DNA of 48,767 nucleotides from Bradyrhizobium sp. BRP22 (lineage in GTDB: Bacteria > Pseudomonadota > Alphaproteobacteria > Rhizobiales > Xanthobacteraceae): NCBI RefSeq assembly GCF_020194175.1, contig NZ_JADYVX010000050.1, forward strand, positions 1 through 48,767, read 5' to 3'. Under the pieces are notes generated by a model. It searched no databases, was not told the DNA's origin, and worked only from the letters and a program-made list of their open reading frames with translations. Both the position numbers and the translations under genes were made by a program. This document shows positions 42,679 to 48,767 of this stretch, piece after piece. How positions within the stretch are numbered: the stretch's first letter is position 1; the number at the start of each line of letters is the position of its first letter.

Positions 42679-42782
42679 GCGCAGGGAAAGCCGGAGTTGC
42701 TTCGGTTGACCTGTGGTCCTACCCCCGTGCTTTTTGTTGCACGGGGCCCACGGGTGCAACCGGCACCCGGCTTTCCCTGCGC
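42679..42782 (+). ncRNA. Candidate structured RNA / large palindromic repeat
   Basis: GCGCAGGGAAAGCCGG (42679-42694) and CCGGCTTTCCCTGCGC (42767-42782) are perfect 16-bp inverted repeats. Between them lie the hairpin CCCCGTGC-TTTTTGTT-GCACGGGG (42723-42746) and the hairpin GGGTGC-AACCG-GCACCC (42752-42768). The last one competes with the closing stem. No coding potential is evident. From memory, similar text recurs in Bradyrhizobium genomes, which would make it a repeat family, possibly transcribed. Confidence 0.45.
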
Positions 42783-42863
42783 CCTCACTTCAATGAGAGG
42801 GTGAAACGAGATGCAAAGCTCGGGCACATCATGCCGCGAGAACGCGAACTCACATCCATTCTA

Positions 42864-42967
42864 CCGTCATGCCCGCGAAGGCGGGGCATCCAGTAACCAC
42901 CGCCCTCTCGGCGTAAGCACGACCGCCTCTGGAATATTGGATCGTCCGGTCAAGCCGGACGATGACC
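42864..42967. repeat. Palindromic intergenic repeat, family A
   Basis: CCGTCATGCCCGCGAAGGCG ... GGAATATTGGATCGTCCGG ... GCCGGACGATGACC. Same family as 37547 and 37784. Confidence 0.85.
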
Positions 42968-43047
42968 GCGGAGAAGCTGTTTGACAATTGAATCAGATCT
43001 CTCCTCCCATTGTCCCCGGCCAAACCCAGGACGACAGCGGCAGGATA

Positions 43048-43116
43048 GGTAGAGCGCAGCGAAACCCGTCATCCGCGCCGCTTGCTCCATCGCGATGGGT
43101 TTCGCTGCGCTCTACC
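43048..43116. repeat. 20-bp perfect inverted repeat upstream of dctP
   Basis: GGTAGAGCGCAGCGAAACCC (43048-43067) and GGGTTTCGCTGCGCTCTACC (43097-43116) are exact inverted copies. The flanks GAT/ATC extend the pairing after one mismatch. The loop is 29 nt. It would form a very stable hairpin in either strand. The remaining bases to 43366 hold no supportable gene; they form the dctP leader. Confidence 0.85.
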
Positions 43117-43366
43117 CATCGTACGGGCTACTACAACAACCACCTTCGGCCGGACGACAGCGGTGCAAGACACGACGGCACGATGGTCAATCATGAGCAG
43201 TCCGGACAGAACGTCGCACTTTTGCGGCGCAGCATGCAGCTCGATGCCGAAACCCTGCTAACGGACAATGGCAATTTCGCCGGCTTCTCTGTATTGGTTC
43301 GGCTGGCATACAAAACTCGGGGCGCGCGGGATCATGAGCGCGCTCCCCAGTAAAGCGGGAGGATAC

Positions 43367-44368
43367 ATGCGCAAGTTGATGTTGGCTGCGGCGTCGGTTG
43401 CAGTGATTGCTTTTGCCGGGCCGGCGGCAGCGGACGATCCGATCGTCATCAAGTTCAGCCACGTCGTGGCGACCAACACGCCAAAAGGGCAGGCGGCCGA
43501 GAAGTTCAAGGAACTGGCCGAGAAATACACGGGCGGCAAGGTCAAGGTTGAGGTCTACCCGAACTCGCAGCTCTACAAGGATAAGGAGGAGCTGGAGGCG
43601 CTGCAGCTCGGCGCCGTGCAGATGCTGGCACCCTCGAATGCCAAGTTCGGCCCGATCGGCGTGAAGGAGTTCGAGGTGTTCGATCTCCCCTATATCCTCC
43701 CTGATCTCCCGACCTTGCGTAAAGTCACCGACGGTCCGCTCGGCGCGAAGCTCTTAAAGCTGCTCGAGCCGAAGGGCATGATCGGCCTCGCTTACTGGGA
43801 CAACGGCTTCAAGCAGATGAGCGCCAACAGGAAGCTGATCGCACCGGCTGACTACAAGGGCCTGAAATTCCGCATCCAGTCCTCCAAGGTGCTGGAGGCG
43901 CAGTTCCGAAATCTCGGTGCGATCCCGCAGGTGATGGCGTTCTCCGAAGTCTACCAGGCGCTGCAGACCGGCGTGGTCGACGGCCAGGAGAACACCTGGT
44001 CGAACATCTATACCCAGAAGATGCACGAGGTGCAGAAGTACATCACCAACACGCATCACGGCTATATCGGCTACATCGTGGTCGTGAACAAGAAGTTCTG
44101 GGAAGGCCTGCCGGCCGACATCCGGGCCAATTGCGAGAAGGCGATGAAGGAAGCGACCGATTACGGCAACGGCCAGTCGCAGAAGGAAAATGACGACGCG
44201 CTCGCCGAGATCAAGAAGACCGGCAAGAGCGAGATCATCACGCTGACGGCGGAGCAGGACGCCGCGATGCGCAAGGCGATGGAGCCGGTCTACAAGGATG
44301 TCGCCAAGCGCGTCGGCCAGGGCCTGATCGATGAATTCGTGAAGGAGACCAAGGGCGCGACCAACTGA
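43367..44368 (+). CDS. dctP: TRAP transporter substrate-binding protein DctP
   Basis: A 333-residue periplasmic protein of the DctP family. The start is the ATG at 43367 with GGGAGGA upstream; a frame-open extension to 43268 has no signal peptide. Signal peptide RKLMLAAASVAVIAFAGPAAA is cleaved near residue 22. Family text: VIKFSHVVATNTPKGQAAEKFKELAEK and GLKFRIQSSKVLEAQF, whose Arg pairs with the substrate carboxylate in the family, then QALQTGVVDGQENTWSNIY. With dctQ and dctM it forms a sodium-driven importer for a dicarboxylate or other organic acid. Confidence 0.94.
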   Translation: MRKLMLAAASVAVIAFAGPAAADDPIVIKFSHVVATNTPKGQAAEKFKELAEKYTGGKVKVEVYPNSQLYKDKEELEALQLGAVQMLAPSNAKFGPIGVKEFEVFDLPYILPDLPTLRKVTDGPLGAKLLKLLEPKGMIGLAYWDNGFKQMSANRKLIAPADYKGLKFRIQSSKVLEAQFRNLGAIPQVMAFSEVYQALQTGVVDGQENTWSNIYTQKMHEVQKYITNTHHGYIGYIVVVNKKFWEGLPADIRANCEKAMKEATDYGNGQSQKENDDALAEIKKTGKSEIITLTAEQDAAMRKAMEPVYKDVAKRVGQGLIDEFVKETKGATN

Positions 44369-44411
44369 TCGCGTGATGGTCTTGCGTCGAATCGTAAAGC
44401 GAGCTCGATCG

Positions 44412-44437
44412 CCTCTCCCCGCAAGAACGGGGAGAGG
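44412..44437. repeat. Hairpin between dctP and dctQ
   Basis: CCTCTCCCCG-CAAGAA-CGGGGAGAGG is a perfect 10-bp stem without a T-run. In this position it could protect the dctP mRNA 3' end and lower dctQM expression relative to the binding protein. Confidence 0.65.
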
Positions 44438-44479
44438 GAGCACGCGCTAAGGCGCCGAGAGCTAACTCCTGGGGGACCA

Positions 44480-45058
44480 TTGATACTGCTCCGCATCCTC
44501 GACCGGCTGGAGGAGATATTGATCGCGACGCTGATGGCGGCCGCGACGCTCATCATCTTCGTGGCCGTTTGCCATCGCTATTTGATCGGCATTCCCTTGC
44601 TCTACCCGATCCTGTTCCCGATCAACCTGTCCTGGGCGCAGGAGCTGTGCATCTACATGTTCGTGTGGGTGGCGAAGTTCGGCGCGGCCTATGGCGTGCG
44701 CACCGGCATTCATGTCGGCGTCGACGTCGCGGTCAACCAGTTGAGGTCGCCCTGGCGCAACATCGTGGTGCTGTTCGGCCTGTTCTGCGGCGCGTTGTTC
44801 ACGGCCGTGATCGGCACCATGGGCGCGAAATTTGTCTACGGGCTGATGCAGACCGACCAGGTCTCGCCCGACCTCGAGATACCGAGCTGGTTTGTCTACC
44901 TCTGCATTCCGCTCGGCTCTTACTTGATGTGCTTCCGCTTCCTGCAGGTCGCCTACCACTATTACTGGACCGGTCAACTTCCGCATCACGATCATGCCCG
45001 GGTCGAGGGCGTCGACGTCGATGCGCCCGGCGCTGGCGTAGCGGAGGTGACGCGATGA
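44480..45058 (+). CDS. dctQ: TRAP transporter small permease DctQ
   Basis: A 192-residue four-helix membrane protein. The start is probably TTG at 44480 with a GGGGG site 4-9 nt upstream. Helix text ILIATLMAAATLIIFVAVCHRYLIG, then SWAQELCIYMFVWVAKFGAAYGVRTGIHVGVDVAV, is typical of DctQ. The C-terminal tail is His/Asp-rich. It overlaps dctM by ATGA. Confidence 0.9.
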   Translation: MILLRILDRLEEILIATLMAAATLIIFVAVCHRYLIGIPLLYPILFPINLSWAQELCIYMFVWVAKFGAAYGVRTGIHVGVDVAVNQLRSPWRNIVVLFGLFCGALFTAVIGTMGAKFVYGLMQTDQVSPDLEIPSWFVYLCIPLGSYLMCFRFLQVAYHYYWTGQLPHHDHARVEGVDVDAPGAGVAEVTR

Positions 45059-46380
45059 CGAGCCTCTTCATCTTCGGGCTCCTCATCGCCCTGATGCTGA
45101 CGGGCATGCCGATCTCGATCGCGCTTGGCCTGACGGTGCTCACCTTCATCTTCACCATGACCAACGTGCCGACGGAGTCGGTGGCGCTGAAACTGTTCAC
45201 GGGGATCGACAATTTCGAGATCATGGCGATCCCGTTCTTCATTCTGGCCGGCAATTTCCTGACCCATGGCGGCGTCGCGCGGCGCATGATCAACTTTGCC
45301 ACTTCGATGATCGGCCATTGGCACGGCGGGCTGGGGCTCGCCGGCGTGATGGCCTGCGCGCTGTTTGCCGCGGTGTCGGGGTCCTCGCCTGCAACCGTGA
45401 TCGCGATCGGATCGATCATGTTGCCAGCGATGGTGAACCAGGGCTTTCCAAAGCGCTTCGGCGCCGGCGTCATCACCACATCCGGCGCGCTTGGCATCCT
45501 GATCCCGCCGTCGATCGTGATGGTGATTTATTGCGTGGCAACCGGCGGCAGCATCGCGCTGGATCCTGCCGGCCACCGCGTATCATCGGCGTCCGTCGGC
45601 CAAATGTTCATCGCTGGCGTGATTCCCGGCCTGATGCTGGCGACGCTGCTCGGCGTCACCACATTTTACCGCGCCTGGCGCAACGACTATCCGCGGCTGC
45701 CGCGCGCAAGCTGGGCGGAGCGATTTGCTGCCTTCCGCAACTGCGTCTGGGGCTTGCTGCTGATCCTGATCGTACTTGGCGGCATTTATGCTGGATGGTT
45801 CACTCCGACGGAGGCGGCAGCCGTCAGTGCAGTCTATGCCTTCGTCATTGCGGTGTTTGTCTATCGCGACATGTCGCTGAAGGACGTGCCGAAGGTGCTG
45901 CTCGGCTCGGCTAATATGAGTGCGATGATTCTCTACATCATCACCAATGCGGTGCTGTTCTCGTTCCTGATGGCGAACGAAAACATTCCGCAGCAGATCG
46001 CGGCCTGGATTACCTCCGTCGGCGTCGACTGGATCATCTTCCTGCTCGTCGTCAATGTGCTGCTGCTGGTCGCCGGCAACTTCATGGAGCCTTCCTCGAT
46101 CGTGCTGATCATGGCGCCGATCCTGTTTCCGGTGGCGGTGAAGCTCGGGATCCATCCGGTGCATCTGGGCATCCTGATGGTTGTCAACATGGAGGTCGGC
46201 ATGTGCCATCCGCCTGTCGGCCTCAACCTCTATGTCGCCTCCGGCATCGCCAAGATGGGCATCACGGAGCTGACGGTTGCGGTCTGGCCGTGGCTTTTGA
46301 CCATGCTGATCTTCCTCGGCCTCGTCACCTACGTTCCCGAGATCTCACTGTGGCTGCCGCGCGCGCTCGGCATGCTGTGA
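45055..46380 (+). CDS. dctM: TRAP transporter large permease DctM
   Basis: A 441-residue permease of about twelve helices, beginning at the ATG that overlaps the dctQ stop. Diagnostic segments: LLIALMLTGMPISIALGLTVL, IPFFILAGNFLTHGGVARRM, VSGSSPATVIAIGSIMLPAM, ITTSGALGILIPPSIVMVIY and PPVGLNLYVASGIAKMGITE. An extension of the frame back to 44569 is antisense-like and rejected. It is the transport channel of the DctPQM system. Confidence 0.95.
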   Translation: MTSLFIFGLLIALMLTGMPISIALGLTVLTFIFTMTNVPTESVALKLFTGIDNFEIMAIPFFILAGNFLTHGGVARRMINFATSMIGHWHGGLGLAGVMACALFAAVSGSSPATVIAIGSIMLPAMVNQGFPKRFGAGVITTSGALGILIPPSIVMVIYCVATGGSIALDPAGHRVSSASVGQMFIAGVIPGLMLATLLGVTTFYRAWRNDYPRLPRASWAERFAAFRNCVWGLLLILIVLGGIYAGWFTPTEAAAVSAVYAFVIAVFVYRDMSLKDVPKVLLGSANMSAMILYIITNAVLFSFLMANENIPQQIAAWITSVGVDWIIFLLVVNVLLLVAGNFMEPSSIVLIMAPILFPVAVKLGIHPVHLGILMVVNMEVGMCHPPVGLNLYVASGIAKMGITELTVAVWPWLLTMLIFLGLVTYVPEISLWLPRALGML

Positions 46381-46492
46381 ACGCTTAACCATGGGGAATG
46401 ACATCTTGGTAAGGGAACGTTCCCTGTCCAAACTGTAAGTTGCGGCGGGGGCAGGGTGGTCTCATCTTCAGGCAGCTCCAAAGGAGGTTCGG

Positions 46493-47041
46493 ATGAAGAA
46501 AGTTCTGCTCGCCAGCGTCGCCGCGCTCACCATCGCCGGTTCGACGGTCGCCTACGCCCAGCATCGCCACTGGATGCATGGCCAGATGCGGATGAACCCG
46601 GAAGACCGCGCGGCCTTCCTCGATGCACGGATCGCCGCGGTTCATGCCGGGCTGAAGCTCAACGCCGATCAGGAGAAGCTGTGGCCGCCGGTCGAGGCCG
46701 CGGTGCGCGATTTCGCCAAGCTCAGGATCGACCGGGCCAATGCGCGGATGGAGGCGGAGAAGAGCGCGGATGCGCAGCAGAAGCCGGATCCGGTCACCCG
46801 GCTCCGCGAGCGCGCCGACAATATGGCCGCCAGCGCCGCCGCGCTGAAGAAGATCGCCGATGCCGCCGATCCGCTCTACAAGACGCTCGACGACAACCAG
46901 AAGCGGCGGCTCACCGTCCTGACCCATATGGACCGCCGGTTCGGCCCCGGTGGCGAGGGCTGGCGCCGCCACCGCTTCGAGCGCGGCTTCGACCGGGACG
47001 ATCGGGGCGACCGCGACGATCGCGGTTCCGGCCGGCTCTGA
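46493..47041 (+). CDS. Periplasmic Spy/CpxP-family (LTXXQ) protein
   Basis: A 182-residue protein with a signal peptide (KKVLLASVAALTIAGSTVAYA, cleavage near residue 22) and an AGGAGG site. The mature part is helical with two degenerate LTxxQ motifs: LNADQEKLW and LDDNQKRRL. A His/Met-rich segment (HRHWMHGQMRM) follows the signal peptide, and a charged Asp/Arg-Gly tail ends the protein. Family members act as envelope stress chaperones or metal sensors; the role here is inferred. A hairpin at 47075-47099 closes the gene. Confidence 0.8.
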   Translation: MKKVLLASVAALTIAGSTVAYAQHRHWMHGQMRMNPEDRAAFLDARIAAVHAGLKLNADQEKLWPPVEAAVRDFAKLRIDRANARMEAEKSADAQQKPDPVTRLRERADNMAASAAALKKIADAADPLYKTLDDNQKRRLTVLTHMDRRFGPGGEGWRRHRFERGFDRDDRGDRDDRGSGRL

Positions 47042-47074
47042 CCCCGCCGAGCGGCAATCGGCCTAACCATCGGA

Positions 47075-47099
47075 AGAACCGCCGCAATCCGGCGGTTCT
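47075..47099 (+). terminator. Terminator-like hairpin after the Spy-like gene
   Basis: AGAACCGCCG-CAATC-CGGCGGTTCT, a perfect 10-bp stem 34 nt after the stop. The following CATGTTCC is only weakly T-rich. Confidence 0.55.
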
Positions 47100-47214
47100 C
47101 ATGTTCCGGGACGTCCCCTCCAAAGCACGGGAAAACCTCATCCACCTTGCTGGACATCGCCGGGTCGCTTTGCTAAACGACGGCCCTCCCGGTGAGGTTT
47201 TCCGGACCGGTTCC

Positions 47215-47290
<76 letters not shown>

Positions 47291-47355
47291 AGCTTTTCAA
47301 TAGCTTAGGGATTCCGACAGTCGATCAACGGCTGTATGGCCACTTTCATTTGCGA

Positions 47356-47736
47356 TCATGCCAAAGCCGAATGTGGTCTCCGCGCCTTTCGTCTCGGCAA
47401 GATGCATGCGTCGGTGAACGCGATAAAGATCGAAATCCGCGCGTCGTAGAATAGGATATTGAGGCGAGTTATTGGGACATAGTCGGAGCTAGGGGTGTTT
47501 ACGTGATGTACTGTCACTGCCAATCGAGCAAGGCTCGTTCGATCTGGTTCATCAGTACGGTCGCAGAAAAACCAAGGCCCGAAAGCAGCACGAGGCTTAT
47601 CGACAGCGTGATACTTCAGCCAACTCCGTAGCGCGGCCGGGGCGAAATAGTCGTCTTTATTGATGCTGTGCCGCTCGTGTGAAGAGCTCGCTCGACGCCT
47701 GATCAGATAGTCGTCCGTGAAGAATTCCCAAGGCAT
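47356..47736 (-). CDS. Hypothetical protein
   Basis: A 126-residue frame with no domain I recognise. It has a plausible mixed composition (TDDYLIRRRASSSHERHSI, SWLKYHAVDKPRAAFGPWFF) and lower G+C than the chromosomal genes, unlike typical antisense shadows. It lies between tRNA-Lys and an IS5-type remnant, so it may be an accessory gene or a degraded fragment. No clear ribosome-binding site was found. Confidence 0.35.
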   Translation of the reverse strand: MPWEFFTDDYLIRRRASSSHERHSINKDDYFAPAALRSWLKYHAVDKPRAAFGPWFFCDRTDEPDRTSLARLAVTVHHVNTPSSDYVPITRLNILFYDARISIFIAFTDACILPRRKARRPHSALA

Positions 47737-47863
47737 TGATTTGGAATCCAGAAACGGGATTTTGCCGTGACTGGATTTGCCGGAAAGTGGGTTTGCGGGA
47801 GGGGATTCCTTGCAAATTTGATTTGTGATTCACTCGCCTTGGAATACTTCGGCGGGGGACGCG

Positions 47864-48643
47864 ATGCGGCCGCGAGAACGACGAGAGACGGGTGAAGGGG
47901 ACCTGTTCCGCTCCCGGCTCGATCAGATCATCGACATGAAGCATCCGCTGGTAACGCTGGGCCGTACGGTGGATTGGAGGTTCCTGGAGGAACGGTTCGG
48001 CGAGGTCTACAGCGATGATCCCGGCCGCCCGCCGCTGCCGACGCGCTTGATGGCGGGGCTTGCGATCCTCAAGCACACCTACGACCTGTCCGACAAGATG
48101 CTGTGCGAGCGGTGGGTCGAGAACCCCTATTACCAATACTTCTGCGGCGAGGAGTTCTTCCAGCACCGGCTGGTGTTCGACCGCTCGTCGCTGACGCGCT
48201 GGCGCAACCGGATGTCGCGGGTGATCGTCGACACCACGGTTCAGCCGAAGAACGTGACGTTCCCCACCGATGCGAAGCTTCTGAACCGGGCGCGCGAGAA
48301 ACTGGTGCGGCTGGCGCAGCTTCACGGGGTTGCATTACGCCAGTCCTATGCGCGGGTGGGCAAGCTCGCCCTGATCCAGCATCAGCGCTATGCCCACGCC
48401 AAGCAGTTCAAGCGCGCCAACCGCATGCTCAAGAAGCTGCGCACCTATCTGGGCCGCGTGATCCGCGATATCGGCCGCAAAATCGAGGGTAACGGCGCAC
48501 TCGAAGCGGCGTTCATAAAGCTGCTGGCGCTGGCGCGGCGCGTGCGCGAGCAGCAGCAACGTCAGCGTGGGCCGAAGGTCTATTCCCTGCATGCGCCGGA
48601 GGTCGAATGCATCGGCAAAGGCAAGGCCCACCGGCCTTACGAG
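47864..48643 (+). pseudogene. IS5-type transposase remnant, internally deleted and 3'-truncated
   Basis: From the ATG at 47864 the frame is open and matches the N-terminal half of an IS5-group transposase: LFRSRLDQIIDMKHPL, DWRFLEERFGEVY, LPTRLMAGLAILKHTYDLSD and FCGEEFFQHRLVFDRSSLTRWRNRM. It then jumps directly to VIVDTTVQPKNVTFPTDAKLLN. From memory of the family about 30 residues are missing at that join (near 48212), yet the frame is kept. Homology ends at GKGKAHRPYE (48643), where another element begins. Confidence 0.8.
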
Positions 48644-48767
48644 TTAATGGCATGGACCACGCCCGCTCTCAGCGGCAACGTGCAGCCCGGCGGGGGGCAG
48701 CAGCAGGAGCGCAAGCCATGTCGAATACGAACCTTGTCACAATCGGCATCGATCTCGGGAAGAACAC
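48644..48767 (+). mobile_element. Left end of an IS110-type insertion element
   Basis: Sequence unrelated to the IS5-type gene starts at about 48644 (TTAATGGCATGGACC) and leads, after 74 nt, to a transposase start codon. The remainder lies beyond the window, so the exact boundary and family are provisional. Confidence 0.6.
48718..48767 (+). CDS. IS110-family transposase, N-terminus (3'-truncated by window edge)
   Basis: Starts MSNTNLVTIGIDLGKN after an AGGAG site at 48705-48709. The IGIDLGKN strand carries the first Asp of the DEDD catalytic site typical of IS110/IS1111 transposases. Only 16 codons are visible. Confidence 0.65.
   Translation, partial: MSNTNLVTIGIDLGKN

Noticed and set aside
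42988..43353. 121-codon plus-strand frame upstream of dctP
   Set aside because: It runs straight through the 20-bp inverted repeat, has no ribosome-binding site and no protein-like pattern.

Overview
The window looks like chromosomal DNA from an alphaproteobacterium of the Bradyrhizobium / Nitrobacteraceae group. The reasons are the high G+C coding sequence, the gene order thyA - acetyltransferase - folA - hflK - hflC - DUF2065 - Do-type protease - serB/miaA - ilvB - ilvH - ilvC, many solute-binding-protein transporters, and numerous palindromic intergenic repeats that end in GTCAT...ATGAC. This assignment comes from recognising families and gene order, not from a database search.

Layout. 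(1) 1-4.65 kb: a split (two-gene) chromate transporter, then a tctB-tctA-tctC tripartite tricarboxylate transporter. (2) 4.8-12.9 kb: housekeeping block with thymidylate synthase and dihydrofolate reductase flanking an acetyltransferase, the HflK/HflC membrane protease regulators with their small DUF2065 partner, a periplasmic Do-like protease, and the divergent serB/miaA pair whose start codons share one CATG. (3) 12.9-20.2 kb: branched-chain amino acid block with ilvB, a threonine-dehydratase-like PLP enzyme, ilvH, a methyltransferase, two exporters and ilvC. ilvB is preceded by a promoter, a 20-codon Ile/Val-rich leader peptide and a terminator, the classic layout of ribosome-mediated attenuation. 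(4) 20.4-22.0 kb: DUF2336 protein and a small hypothetical protein. (5) 22.0-25.9 kb: a compositionally distinct accessory island (SDR with its catalytic Tyr changed to His, LysR regulator, metallo-beta-lactamase-fold protein) followed by a broken IS91-type transposase. (6) 26-30.5 kb: a Tat-exported arylsulfatase, a TetR regulator with two matching operator-like palindromes, and a membrane sulfatase-fold protein. (7) 30.6-37.5 kb: an osmoprotectant/ergothioneine-type ABC transporter with a fused permease-binding protein, a NitT/TauT-type ABC transporter, a NUDIX protein and a PPK2 polyphosphate kinase. (8) 37.5-39.8 kb: a tandem cluster of palindromic repeats, a terminator, a leucine-rich leader peptide with mutually exclusive hairpins, and leuA. 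(9) 40-47 kb: secreted and envelope-associated small proteins, a 1.2-kb gene-free stretch with repeats and a structured-RNA candidate, a dctPQM TRAP transporter and a Spy/CpxP-like protein. (10) 47.2 kb to the end: tRNA-Lys(CTT), a lower-G+C hypothetical ORF, an IS5-type transposase remnant with an internal in-frame deletion, and the start of an IS110-type transposase that interrupts it.

How the genes work together. ilvB/ilvH, ilvC, leuA and the dehydratase cover much of the Ile/Val/Leu pathway. Two separate leader-peptide attenuators, one rich in Ile/Val codons and one rich in Leu codons, would tune them to supply of the matching aminoacyl-tRNA. I found no CRISPR array, prophage or wholly novel multigene defence system. 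The most interesting signals are regulatory: the two attenuators, a terminator-like hairpin just before a start codon, TetR operator pairs and a multi-stem RNA candidate. Repeats running into genes and nested insertion sequences also stand out.
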